From Exiguobacterium oxidotolerans JCM 12280 (GTDB lineage: Bacteria; Bacillota; Bacilli; Exiguobacteriales; Exiguobacteriaceae): a stretch of 64,000 nt of DNA. This document shows, piece after piece, positions 27,181 through 35,609 of this stretch. The DNA is taken from positions 1,498,501-1,562,500 of the forward strand of contig NZ_JNIS01000001.1 in the NCBI RefSeq assembly GCF_000702625.1, given 5' to 3'. A program made the position numbers and the translations under genes. Position 1 is the first letter of the stretch. Every line of letters starts with the position of its first letter. A model generated the notes under the pieces. That model made no database searches. It had not been told where the DNA came from and was given only the letters and a program-made list of their open reading frames with translations.

Positions 27181-29955
27181 TTACCCGTTTTTCATATGGA
27201 ACGATTCCGTTAACGTAAAGGTGATGTTTTTGAGCTCCAATCCACCGAGTGCAAAGTAGAGTTTGAAGTAGTTGTGTGGATTAAAGACAAAGACGTCTTT
27301 CGTCTGCGTCACCCATTCGCCGTCCGTGCCGTTAAACGTAAACGTTGCGACCGGCATGTTGTTCGCAAACAACGTCACCGGCATCTGCGCGAGTTCACCG
27401 GCGTACGACCGGGCTTCGAACGTGACGTGATACATACCCGTTTCTTCTGCCGTCACGGCGAAGACATGACTGCTTCCGGTCGACGTATCGAGTTCGTCGA
27501 AGACGATCGGGACACCACTCTGCAGTTGCTGATGCGTCACCGCCTGTTCGTTCAGATCATCCGTTTCTTCCAGTAATCCAGTGACGTCGACCGTCGCTTC
27601 CTGACCAAGCGTCCGCTCCATGACCGGTGACCGAAGGATGAACTGACAGATGTTCGCCGCACTCCGTAACAACTCCGCCCGTGTCAACGTGCCGTCTGCA
27701 AGCGACGACAACGTATCATCTTCAAACGGATTCGCGCCCGGTTCCCCGACGACCATGTAGAGATCGTTTTGCGAGCGGACCATCGTCGCCGTCTGTTGCC
27801 GGTTGGCGTCCGTTCCTTCGGCATTGATTTTCGCCCACCAGTCGGTCATGACGACACCGTCAAAGCCCCACTCGTCACGGAGAATCCGGGTGTTCTGATC
27901 ATAGAGTCCTGCGGTCCAGAGACCATTGACGGCACCATACGTCGTCATGATCGCATAGGCCTGCCCCCGTTTGACGGCATGCTCAAATCCTTTCAGATAA
28001 ATCTCCCGTAGTGCCCGTTCCGAGACAATCGAATCGAGATCATGACGGTGGAACTCCTGGTTGTTGGCACTTAAGTGTTTCAGTGTTCCCGTCACGCCGA
28101 CCCGGTGCATGCCGTCCAGTTCAGCGACCGCCATCATCCCTGTCAAATGCGGATCTTCCGAGAAGTACTCGAAGTTTCGTCCGTTGAGCGGATGACGGTG
28201 AATGTTCATGCCAGGTCCGAGCAACGTGTCGACGCCATTTTTCCGAAGTTCGAGTCCTGTCATTTCAAACAAGTCCGCCACGAGCTCGACATTAAACGTC
28301 GAGGCGACAAGCGTCCCGTTTGGCAGCGAAAAGGCTTTTGTTCCGATATCCATCCGGATGCCGGACGGACCGTCGGCACAGCAGGCTGCCGGGATACCGA
28401 ACGCCGTCAACCGGTCGGTCACACCGCCGAACGCTGCTGCCGTTCCCGGAGTAACGCGCGGGGAATTCATCCCTTCACCGCGAACGATTGCCGCGAGATC
28501 CTCATCCGTCAACTGATCGAGGAACACGTCGAGTGATGTCTTGCCTTCGGAGACGTCCTTCAATGTCAGGCCTTGATCGTCCGAGTAGGTCCGTTCTGCC
28601 GGACGTTCCGCTAAGCGACGGGCTTCCGGATCAATCGTCCGCAACGGTGTTGCTTCATACGATACGTCGTAACCGGTCTCCGTCTGTTGCGGCTTCAAGC
28701 GGTCGAATGCCGTGACCGGTGCCATGTTTTCACTTAACGTCTCGATCACCTGTAACTGCCCGATTGTTTGCGTCGCCACGTGCGCCGCCGTCCGGACGTC
28801 TGTTCCGACATACAAGTGATAGTCACCTGCTTCAATCACATAGGACGACTTGTGTCCGGTCACGCCGGCATCATCGTAGCTCGTATATTCCGTCAGTGGA
28901 ACCGTTAAAGTCAGCGTTTCACTTTGACCCGCTTCAAGGAGTTTGGTCTTCGCAAACGCTATAAGTCCGCGGCTCGGATTGCCGAGCTTCCCTTGCGGTT
29001 TCTCAAGATAGACTTGAACGACTTCTTTTCCGCTGTGCGTCCCTGTATTCGTGACGGTGACGGTTAACGTCACCTGTTGCTCCATCATGTCGACCGTCTC
29101 CGTCGCGACGTCAAACGTCGTGTACGATAAACCGAAGCCGAACGGATAGAGGACGTCGTCTTTCGCAAACGTCTCGAAGTAGCGGTATCCGACATAGATG
29201 TCTTCCTTATAAATCGCCCGGTCTTCATGACCGAAGTACGGTGTTGACGGGTACGCATCAAGTGAGCGGACAATCGTATCCGGCAGTTTCCCGGACGGTG
29301 TGACTTCTCCCGTCAAGAGATCGACCAACGCGTTTCCGCCTTCCATCCCGCCTTGCCATCCGTAAAGGATCGCACTTGGATTGAAATCAAGCGCCCACTG
29401 CATGTCAATGACGTTGCCGACGTTCAGTAAAACAACCGTTTTCGGGAATGCCTGCGAGACTTTTTCAATCAGTGTCAATTCGACGTCCGTCAGCAGGTAA
29501 CTGCCCGGGTCTGCTGTGTTATCACGGTCTTCACCAGCCGTCCGACCAATCATGACGATGGCGACGTCCGATTGCGACGCTGCCCCAGCGACGATTTCAT
29601 CCGTAACCGGCATTTCTTCCTGCGACCATGGTTCCGCCGCCCAGCCTTCGCCTTTATCAAACGGATGGTCCTGCAGCCAGGCTTCGTAAACATCAAGCAG
29701 CGACTGGTTTACCGTCAAATCCGGATGACGTTGCAGGGCTTCGAGTGGACTGACTACATGTGAGACATTGACCATCCCGCCTGATCCCGTTCCGCTCTTA
29801 TAGTAGTTGAACTGATTGCGTCCGAAAACGGAAACCGTCGTCCCCGCAGCAAGCGGTAACGTCTGCAAGTCATTTTTTAACAGGACCGCGCCTTCTGCGA
29901 CCGTCTTCCGGGCCAATGCCGTGTACGCGTTCCAATCCAATGTATATGTCGTCAT
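27181..29955 (-). CDS. glycoside hydrolase family 3 beta-glucosidase, reversed domain order
   Basis: 924 residues, no signal peptide (cytoplasmic). Unusual order: the GH3 C-terminal domain comes first (AEGAVLLKNDLQTLPLAAGT near residue 20; VLYPFGFGLSYTTF near 270), then a fibronectin III-like domain (about 290-390), then the catalytic barrel (ACCADGPSGIRMD; LGPGMNIHRHPLNGRNFEYF; the nucleophile Asp in GFDGVVMTDWWAK at about 704), then a C-terminal beta-sandwich resembling a carbohydrate-binding module (about 800-920). This permuted layout is known for a subset of GH3 enzymes. The start overlaps the stop of the upstream esterase gene by 4 bp, indicating a translationally coupled operon. Confidence 0.9.
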   Translation of the reverse strand: MTTYTLDWNAYTALARKTVAEGAVLLKNDLQTLPLAAGTTVSVFGRNQFNYYKSGTGSGGMVNVSHVVSPLEALQRHPDLTVNQSLLDVYEAWLQDHPFDKGEGWAAEPWSQEEMPVTDEIVAGAASQSDVAIVMIGRTAGEDRDNTADPGSYLLTDVELTLIEKVSQAFPKTVVLLNVGNVIDMQWALDFNPSAILYGWQGGMEGGNALVDLLTGEVTPSGKLPDTIVRSLDAYPSTPYFGHEDRAIYKEDIYVGYRYFETFAKDDVLYPFGFGLSYTTFDVATETVDMMEQQVTLTVTVTNTGTHSGKEVVQVYLEKPQGKLGNPSRGLIAFAKTKLLEAGQSETLTLTVPLTEYTSYDDAGVTGHKSSYVIEAGDYHLYVGTDVRTAAHVATQTIGQLQVIETLSENMAPVTAFDRLKPQQTETGYDVSYEATPLRTIDPEARRLAERPAERTYSDDQGLTLKDVSEGKTSLDVFLDQLTDEDLAAIVRGEGMNSPRVTPGTAAAFGGVTDRLTAFGIPAACCADGPSGIRMDIGTKAFSLPNGTLVASTFNVELVADLFEMTGLELRKNGVDTLLGPGMNIHRHPLNGRNFEYFSEDPHLTGMMAVAELDGMHRVGVTGTLKHLSANNQEFHRHDLDSIVSERALREIYLKGFEHAVKRGQAYAIMTTYGAVNGLWTAGLYDQNTRILRDEWGFDGVVMTDWWAKINAEGTDANRQQTATMVRSQNDLYMVVGEPGANPFEDDTLSSLADGTLTRAELLRSAANICQFILRSPVMERTLGQEATVDVTGLLEETDDLNEQAVTHQQLQSGVPIVFDELDTSTGSSHVFAVTAEETGMYHVTFEARSYAGELAQMPVTLFANNMPVATFTFNGTDGEWVTQTKDVFVFNPHNYFKLYFALGGLELKNITFTLTESFHMKNG

Positions 29956-31055
29956 CTGCTCATCCCCTCATTTCCTGTTGGTTGAATAAATTTTGTTTTG
30001 AGACCGTTCGCGATTTCCGTGATGCAGTCTTCTGCTTGCGGGTATTGCCCAAGTTTTTCGATGAAGGCATGATCCATGCCGTTGTACTGAATCCGTTTTG
30101 TTTTCACGCCGGCCCGCGCGAGTTTTCGTCCGTACGCTTCGCCTTCAAGACGGAGGTAATCGTACTCCGCCGTGATGATCAGCGCCTCCGGTAAGTTTCC
30201 TAACTTGTCACTGAAAAGTGGTGACACGTGCGAATCCTGTACGTTCGCCGTTCCTTGCAGGTACAAGCGGTTTAACAGTCCATCCGTGTCTTCCAGGGCT
30301 GTGACAATCCCTTCAAGCAGCTCCCGATTCTCGTTCATTTCGTAGTCATCAAGACGCCACTCAAAGTCATCCGTCGGCAGAGCCGCGAGATTGACGACCG
30401 GATAGAGCAGGACTTGGTACTGGATCATCTCTGTTTGTTGCTCACGATCGAGCAGCGCACAGACCGTCGCTAAGTTTCCGCCGGCACTGTCACCGGCGAC
30501 AGCAAGCTGCGCGCGGTTGATGCCGAGCTGATACGCCTGTTCGTACGCCCATTTGACGGCCGTGAAACAGTCGTTCAGACCGCTCGGAAATGGGTGTTCC
30601 GGTGCGAGTCGGTAATCGATTGAAATCACGACGACGTTCGCCCGTTCTGCCAACAACTTACACGGATGCTCGACCGGATCAAGTGTCCCGCCGAAAAAGC
30701 CGCCGCCGTGGAAATAGACAACCGCCGGTAACGGTTCTGTTGACCGGGGACGATAGATTCGTGCCGGAATCGATTGTTCCGCACTCGGTATCATGATGTC
30801 TTCCGTCGTGATGTCTGTCTTCGTCAGGTCGGTATTGACCCAGCCCATCCCGGCCCGCGCCGCTTCGAGTGAAAAAGGACCGGCCGGTGAACTGTCTTGT
30901 TGCTGCTGCATCATGACTTCCAAGACGCGTGGATCGAGTACGCCACTTTCCGTCCGGTCCGGCACCGGTTTGATGACGACTTCAACGCCATCTTGCAATT
31001 CACCAGTCGTTTTTTGCGCTAACCGATCGACCAATTGCTGATACTCCTGTCCCAT
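29952..31055 (-). CDS. alpha/beta hydrolase, hormone-sensitive-lipase family esterase
   Basis: 367 residues. Oxyanion motif VVYFHGGGFFGG, nucleophile in VAGDSAGGNLAT, Asp in ITAEYDYLRLEG and His in GMDHAFIE: a complete HSL-type (family IV) catalytic set. About 80 N-terminal residues form a cap. The ATG at 31055 follows AAAGGAGGAAGATTC. It precedes and overlaps the GH3 gene; removal of acyl groups from a glycoside before hydrolysis is a plausible joint role (inference). A cre-like site lies 69 bp upstream. Confidence 0.9.
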   Translation of the reverse strand: MGQEYQQLVDRLAQKTTGELQDGVEVVIKPVPDRTESGVLDPRVLEVMMQQQQDSSPAGPFSLEAARAGMGWVNTDLTKTDITTEDIMIPSAEQSIPARIYRPRSTEPLPAVVYFHGGGFFGGTLDPVEHPCKLLAERANVVVISIDYRLAPEHPFPSGLNDCFTAVKWAYEQAYQLGINRAQLAVAGDSAGGNLATVCALLDREQQTEMIQYQVLLYPVVNLAALPTDDFEWRLDDYEMNENRELLEGIVTALEDTDGLLNRLYLQGTANVQDSHVSPLFSDKLGNLPEALIITAEYDYLRLEGEAYGRKLARAGVKTKRIQYNGMDHAFIEKLGQYPQAEDCITEIANGLKTKFIQPTGNEGMSR

Positions 31056-31123
31056 GAATCTTCCTCCTTTAACTCCATCATTTGCTTGCTTATCAGAGAT
31101 CATTCATTTGTCAAAATAAGTAT

Positions 31124-31138
31124 CGAAACCGCTTTCGT
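31124..31138. promoter_or_regulatory. cre-like or LacI-family operator before the esterase-GH3 operon
   Basis: CGAAACCGCTTTCGT, minus strand ACGAAAGCGGTTTCG. It fits the CcpA cre consensus at about 13 of 15 positions and contains the central CG of LacI-family sites. Position suits sugar or carbon control of the two genes. Confidence 0.55.
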
Positions 31139-31245
31139 AAATTGTTAAAAAATTTTCCTGGTCCCCTTTATTTTCAAAAGAGACCGCTTACAAAACCAAT
31201 CATACGCATCTTTATCCGATTAATCAATCATTCTGGATGATTCAA

Positions 31246-31308
31246 AAAAAGCCACCCGTCTTTTGCGTATTTCCCTTGTCGGAATGACGCGAAACGAGTG
31301 CCTTTTTG
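31246..31308 (-). terminator. terminator of the DUF4317 gene
   Basis: A long imperfect minus-strand hairpin starting AAAGGCACTCGT and ending ACGGGTGGCTTTTTTT, directly after the stop codon at 31311. Confidence 0.65.
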
Positions 31309-31310
31309 AA

Positions 31311-32507
31311 TTAACTCAAAATATTTTCTTCTGAAACGAGCGTGAACCCGTCGATGACCGTGTCTTCCTCGACTTCGATCAACAGACATTGTTTGCCGTT
31401 GTAATTGACCTGCTTAATGTACTTCAAGTCTTGCGCACTGACGGAGATGTTCGCGACTTTCGTATTGATTTTAATTGATTTCGCTTCATAGTTCGGGACG
31501 ATGTTACTCGCCTTCATTTCATATGTCGTATCATCGATGACTGTTTTGAAGGCCCGTTCGACCTGTTCCGTGTCGACGTCTTCGATGCCGCTCGCTTTTA
31601 AGACCCGTTCGACTTCTTTGACGTCAAGCATCGGTATCTCTTCCGTCTCATCTTCCTTTTCGTCTTCAAGGACAAGCAGGTGATTGACTTCTTCATAGAC
31701 ACCGGCCAGCGTTTTGGAATCGACTTCTTCGCCGATGACGAGCTTGACGATTTCTTCAAAGACCGCTTTGTCTTCTTCCGCCGTCACGATGTGGTCCCCG
31801 TTCAGGACGTTTTCAATGAAGGCAAGATCCGGTTTGTTCGGTTTACTCGCCGTGTAGAGGACACGGTTGACGTCCGCCGCATTATCGGTAAAGCACGGGA
31901 ATAAAAAGCCGCCGATCGGTGAAGCGAGTTTGATGACGGGATTGATCAGCAGGTTCGACTTAAATTCAAGATCGACATAGTCAAAGACGAGCGACTGTTT
32001 CGGCAGTTCCGTCTGGTTGAGACTGCTGAGAATGAACGGTGTCGTATAGACTTCATCGTTCTTATCGACTTCCGTCTCGTCCGCCTGCCGTTTCGTCGTC
32101 TTGTAATACTGCCCCCGGATGAACGTGACGACGATATCGTTTTCGTACTGCACGTCCTGGACCATCTTCAGCGCAATCTGTTGCATCTGTTCCGTCCAGT
32201 CTTCCGTTTCTTCCGTGTACAATCCTTCATACAACAGCTGTTGCGTATGTCCGGTCGCGCCTTCTTCCGGTTGCTGGAACTTAACTTCAAACAGCTTGAT
32301 GTCGAGTTTTCCGGTCAGGACTTTTTTGAAGTTCGCAAGGAACAATTCCTGTTGTTCAAGCTCAAGAAAAGCGAACGGCCGGCTTTCTTCATAGAAAATT
32401 TCACTCGTTTCCTTGCGGATATATACATTATAAATTTCGTTGATTTTAAGTAGTTCCGAGTCGACCTTAAAATGGCGACGGATATCACTGATGTCTTGTT
32501 TGTTCAT
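31311..32507 (-). CDS. DUF4317 family protein
   Basis: 398 residues; the opening MNKQDISDIRRHFKVDSELL and YNVYIRKETSEIFYEESRPF are typical of the Firmicutes DUF4317 family, whose function is unknown. Acidic, soluble, no transmembrane segment; the central FDYVDLEFKSNLLINPVIK and the SPIGGFLFPCFTDNAADVN block are also characteristic. AAGGAGCTGAAACCGCATC precedes the ATG. Probably monocistronic. Confidence 0.85.
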   Translation of the reverse strand: MNKQDISDIRRHFKVDSELLKINEIYNVYIRKETSEIFYEESRPFAFLELEQQELFLANFKKVLTGKLDIKLFEVKFQQPEEGATGHTQQLLYEGLYTEETEDWTEQMQQIALKMVQDVQYENDIVVTFIRGQYYKTTKRQADETEVDKNDEVYTTPFILSSLNQTELPKQSLVFDYVDLEFKSNLLINPVIKLASPIGGFLFPCFTDNAADVNRVLYTASKPNKPDLAFIENVLNGDHIVTAEEDKAVFEEIVKLVIGEEVDSKTLAGVYEEVNHLLVLEDEKEDETEEIPMLDVKEVERVLKASGIEDVDTEQVERAFKTVIDDTTYEMKASNIVPNYEAKSIKINTKVANISVSAQDLKYIKQVNYNGKQCLLIEVEEDTVIDGFTLVSEENILS

Positions 32508-32550
32508 GATGCGGTTTCAGCTCCTTGGCGTTTGAATTCCTGATGCCTCC

Positions 32551-32600
32551 TAAAAAAGGAGTGCCTCCTGTCCAAATCGAACAGAGGTACCCCTTTACTA
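32551..32600 (-). terminator. terminator after the small membrane-protein pair
   Basis: Minus strand AAAGGGGTACCTCTGT...ACAGGAGGCACTCCTTT followed by a short T run; some mismatches in the stem. Confidence 0.6.
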
Positions 32601-32632
32601 TACAAGATTTGAATCAGCTTCGCTGACAGAGT

Positions 32633-32812
32633 TCAATTCTTCGCCCGTGAACGGAATAAATAATGTTTGATCAGATAACCGACAAGAACAATCAGCAACG
32701 CGATGGAAAAGTAGACGATGAAATTCAGCGCGACCGGCAGAAAAATCGATACGACATAAATAATCATCACAGTGACGGCATAAAACAGCAAAAATTGACT
32801 GATGGCTTTCAA
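32633..32812 (-). CDS. small membrane protein (TTG start)
   Basis: 59 residues if started at the TTG at 32812, which has AAAGGAG 7 nt upstream. The ATGs further up (32839, 32890) have poor sites and would overlap the previous gene. Two adjacent hydrophobic helices (FLLFYAVTVMIIYVVSIFL and FIVYFSIALLIVLVGYLI) and a basic tail (HYLFRSRAKN). Unknown function; positive-inside topology places the tail in the cytoplasm. Paired with the next small gene upstream. Confidence 0.65.
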   Translation of the reverse strand: MKAISQFLLFYAVTVMIIYVVSIFLPVALNFIVYFSIALLIVLVGYLIKHYLFRSRAKN

Positions 32813-32840
32813 TGGATTTCTCCTTTCGACGGAATTCATA

Positions 32841-33059
32841 TTACTTCTGTTCGAATGCTCTAAAACTGTAAGAGTTCGTGATTGGTTCATGAATCACCAA
32901 TTCGTAGCCGAGACCTCGTTGATCTGCCTGCTCGACAATCGATTCAATCTGAATTGTATTGAGGTGACGCTGGACGAAGACAAGTGTAATGATCATCAAG
33001 ACGAGCAGTCCCGCTAAAATAAAACTTGTTGTAATGGACGTATGTAATCTTTTTTTCAT
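32841..33059 (-). CDS. small single-pass membrane or exported protein
   Basis: 72 residues. N-terminal MKKRLHTSITTSFILAGLLV and LMIITLVFVQRH form a signal-anchor helix; the rest (about 40 residues) is polar and would be outside. The ATG at 33059 follows AAGGAGCTGAGGGG. Twenty-eight bases separate it from the second small membrane gene, so they are likely cotranscribed. Not recognised. Confidence 0.65.
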   Translation of the reverse strand: MKKRLHTSITTSFILAGLLVLMIITLVFVQRHLNTIQIESIVEQADQRGLGYELVIHEPITNSYSFRAFEQK

Positions 33060-33223
33060 CCCCTCAGCTCCTTCCTTCATTCATACGTTTTCTCTTATGT
33101 AAAGTTCCTGATTTTCCCATCAGTCTTCTTGGATGAGATAGACTCGTTGAAAATTTGTTTAAGAAAAGTTCAACTAAGTAAAAAATTATATATACAAATC
33201 ATGTAAAAGAAAGCAGGTACCCT

Positions 33224-33289
33224 ATGGTGAATCAAATCATCGGTCTCGTGTCAGTCTTCCTGATTCTCGGCTTGATTTTAATTTTTTAA
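33224..33289 (+). CDS. 21-residue hydrophobic peptide
   Basis: ATG at 33224 to TAA at 33289 encodes MVNQIIGLVSVFLILGLILI followed by F: almost entirely one membrane helix. It is preceded by AAGCAGG and an AT-rich stretch with TATATA (33189-33194). Size and composition recall type I toxins or small membrane regulators, but length this short can arise by chance. No antisense RNA promoter was identified with confidence. Confidence 0.45.
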   Translation: MVNQIIGLVSVFLILGLILIF

Positions 33290-33459
33290 GTAATTTATTT
33301 CTCTATTACTTTAGTCTTAATTTCCAAAAAATATTTTTAATCAAAAGTATTCAACTTTTGTAATGTTTACAATATTTTAACCCTATCCAAAATATTCAAT
33401 GGCATACTGAAAAATGTAAGAGGATTCTCTCATCATACCTACATAAGAGGAGGCAGTTC

Positions 33460-34092
33460 ATGTTCCAGAAAATCAAGTTACTCGCCGTATCGTTTGTTTT
33501 GTTCCTCACTGCATTTCAGTTCGACCTCTCACCCGTTTCCGCACTCCCGTCCGGGCTTCCGTCAAAAGCCACTGTTCAGTCTGAGCTCAACGCACTGACA
33601 GTCAAGACCGAAAGCACGATGACCGGTTACTCCCGTGATCTCTTCCCGCATTGGAGCAGCCAAGGAAGCGGATGTGATACCCGTCAAGTCGTCCTCAAAC
33701 GCGACGCGGATTCTTACGTCGGCAATTGTCCGGTCACGTCCGGCTCATGGTACAGTTATTACGATGGACTAACGTTTACGAACCCGTCTGACCTCGACAT
33801 CGATCATGTCGTACCGCTCGCGGAAGCCTGGCGCTCAGGAGCAAGCAGCTGGACGACAACGACACGCCAAGCGTTCGCCAATGACCTGACCGGTCCGCAA
33901 TTGATTGCCGTCTCCGCAAGCTCGAACCGTTCAAAAGGAGACCAGGATCCATCAACCTGGAAACCAACTCGTGCCGGCGCAAGCTGTGGTTATTCGAAGA
34001 TGTGGATCCATACAAAAAGCCGCTGGGGTTTAAGTCTCCAATCCTCTGAAAAAACAGCACTGCAAACGATGCTGAACACGTGTACATACTAA
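33460..34092 (+). CDS. secreted HNH (DUF1524-type) nuclease
   Basis: 210 residues. Signal peptide with cleavage expected after PVSA (about residue 28). The mature part has the metal-finger nuclease pattern of DUF1524/HNH proteins: DLDIDHVVPLAEAWRSGA (catalytic His at about 114), FANDLTGPQLIAVSASSNRS and KGDQDPSTWKP. Cysteines in GCDT, GNCP, ASCG and NTCT could form two disulfides outside the cell. A non-specific extracellular DNase is likely. It is followed 15 bp later by a small gene that may be its partner. Confidence 0.88.
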   Translation: MFQKIKLLAVSFVLFLTAFQFDLSPVSALPSGLPSKATVQSELNALTVKTESTMTGYSRDLFPHWSSQGSGCDTRQVVLKRDADSYVGNCPVTSGSWYSYYDGLTFTNPSDLDIDHVVPLAEAWRSGASSWTTTTRQAFANDLTGPQLIAVSASSNRSKGDQDPSTWKPTRAGASCGYSKMWIHTKSRWGLSLQSSEKTALQTMLNTCTY

Positions 34093-34107
34093 AAAGGAGT
34101 CGATTCG

Positions 34108-34350
34108 ATGGAAACAAAAACCTCTACGTTTACCGCCACGCATGGCGTGATGACAAATGAAGTCGGCGTCATCAGTGGCGAACTGGAATTACGGACGACT
34201 TGCCAGGAAGACGGCACACTCGAACTCACGATTTCTTACGTCGGCTCAACCGACGTTTACACATTACCCGGTAAAGATTATCAGCTGCATGATCTCCGCG
34301 ACCACGAAGTCGTGCACCGGATGCTCGCGACAGTGCTTGAGCGTGCTTAA
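34108..34350 (+). CDS. small acidic protein cotranscribed with the nuclease
   Basis: 80 residues (METKTSTFTATHGVMTNEVG...), no signal peptide or membrane helix, rich in Glu/Asp and Thr; predicted mostly beta. AAAAAGGAG lies 8 nt before the ATG. It starts 15 bp after the secreted-nuclease stop, so the two share a transcript. By analogy with secreted nuclease/inhibitor pairs it could be a cytoplasmic inhibitor; this is position-based inference only, and I do not recognise the family. Confidence 0.6.
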   Translation: METKTSTFTATHGVMTNEVGVISGELELRTTCQEDGTLELTISYVGSTDVYTLPGKDYQLHDLRDHEVVHRMLATVLERA

Positions 34351-34430
34351 AAACAGAGAGGACTATTATCTGTTTTCAATCATAAACAACTCTAAGAAAT
34401 TGATAAGATATAGAGAGAGGTGTTGTGCAT

Positions 34431-35441
34431 TTGCATCCATCCCATCGTCAGTTGATTTCCTACGTAAGTGATATCAAGGAACGAAATCATAGTAGTGCCG
34501 CTGCCTTAGTTGTCATGCAGAATGACAAGATTATTTTGGAGCATTACGAAGGATTTCATTCCAATGCGGAATCAAACGAAATTGGTATAAATTCCATGTT
34601 CAACATCGCTTCCGCTCGCAAAAGTTACCTGGCGTTAGCAATTGGATTTGCCTTATATGAGAAGAAACTTCATAGCCTTGATGATTTGGTTTCCAAATAC
34701 TTGAGTACCTACGATAATAAAGTCTTGCAAGGTACAACAATACGACATCTTGTCACTCACTCACATGGGCTGAATGAACGACCTGACGGATTGATTTACA
34801 GAGAGTTCAATGCAGGTGAGAGGTGGGCCTATCGTGGCATCAACGTCCGAATCATGACTGAGCTTTTTAAGCACCTGTATGGGTACGATTTCACTCGATT
34901 GTTAAAAGAGCGTGTCTTCAGTCCATTGGGATTTGAGTATACAGACTGGTCAACGGAAGCAGCAAAAAAACTAGTTCAAGTCATCGATAATCCTGATTCG
35001 AAAGCAGATTTTGCACTTTACCCTTCTGATGATGGCATGGGTTCTAACCTACACACCACAGCAAGAGAATTAGCACTTTGGGGAAATCTTCATCTGAACG
35101 ATGGTCGTCATGAAGGCGTTCAAATCGTCCCGAAAGAAGTCATTCAACTCTGCACCTCTATTCAAAGTCTTGAATATGAAGATACACAACTGCCTGCCAA
35201 TGGACTGTTTTGGTACGTGCAAGACAAAGTACGAAATAAAAGCGAGATAGGAGAGCGCGTCCCGCAAGAAGCCTATCAAATCCTCGGAAACACAGGTCCC
35301 CTCTTACTCGTGATACCAGAAAGTCGTCTTGTGGTAGTACGTATGTATAATAAACGGTACAACTTTGGTGGAGACAATTATCTTCATTATCTTCGTGAGT
35401 TTAGTAATCTAGCCTCGGACACATTTTCAATGAATGGTTAA
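34431..35441 (+). CDS. serine hydrolase, class C beta-lactamase family
   Basis: 336 residues from the TTG at 34431 (GAGAGGTG 8 nt upstream); a GTG at 34425 is an alternative but very close to the site. Catalytic S-x-x-K is in FNIASARKSYLALAIG; LGNTGPLLLV near the C-terminus replaces the KTG triad. No signal peptide, so cytoplasmic, more like esterase/peptidase EstB-type members than a resistance enzyme. Somewhat more AT-rich than the core genes. Substrate unknown. Confidence 0.82.
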   Translation: MHPSHRQLISYVSDIKERNHSSAAALVVMQNDKIILEHYEGFHSNAESNEIGINSMFNIASARKSYLALAIGFALYEKKLHSLDDLVSKYLSTYDNKVLQGTTIRHLVTHSHGLNERPDGLIYREFNAGERWAYRGINVRIMTELFKHLYGYDFTRLLKERVFSPLGFEYTDWSTEAAKKLVQVIDNPDSKADFALYPSDDGMGSNLHTTARELALWGNLHLNDGRHEGVQIVPKEVIQLCTSIQSLEYEDTQLPANGLFWYVQDKVRNKSEIGERVPQEAYQILGNTGPLLLVIPESRLVVVRMYNKRYNFGGDNYLHYLREFSNLASDTFSMNG

Positions 35442-35510
35442 AGAGCATCCTCTACAAGGATTCAACGATTTCTCAGAGGTAAGGATATCATTCGATTTTG
35501 TAAATGAAAT

Positions 35511-35550
35511 AAGGTCATCGAAACGTTTTCCTGTTTCGATGACCTTTCCT
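35511..35550. terminator. bidirectional terminator
   Basis: AAGGTCATCGAAAC (35511-35524) / GTTTCGATGACCTT (35533-35546) between convergent genes. Confidence 0.9.
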
Positions 35551-35609
35551 ATGATTAATGTAATCAAACGATTTAGTCTCTAGAGATACTAAAAATAAAT
35601 CGATTCAAT

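Noticed and set aside
27274-28536. Several open frames on the plus strand within the GH3 gene
   Set aside because: Shadow frames of a well-supported minus-strand gene; no motifs or ribosome binding sites.
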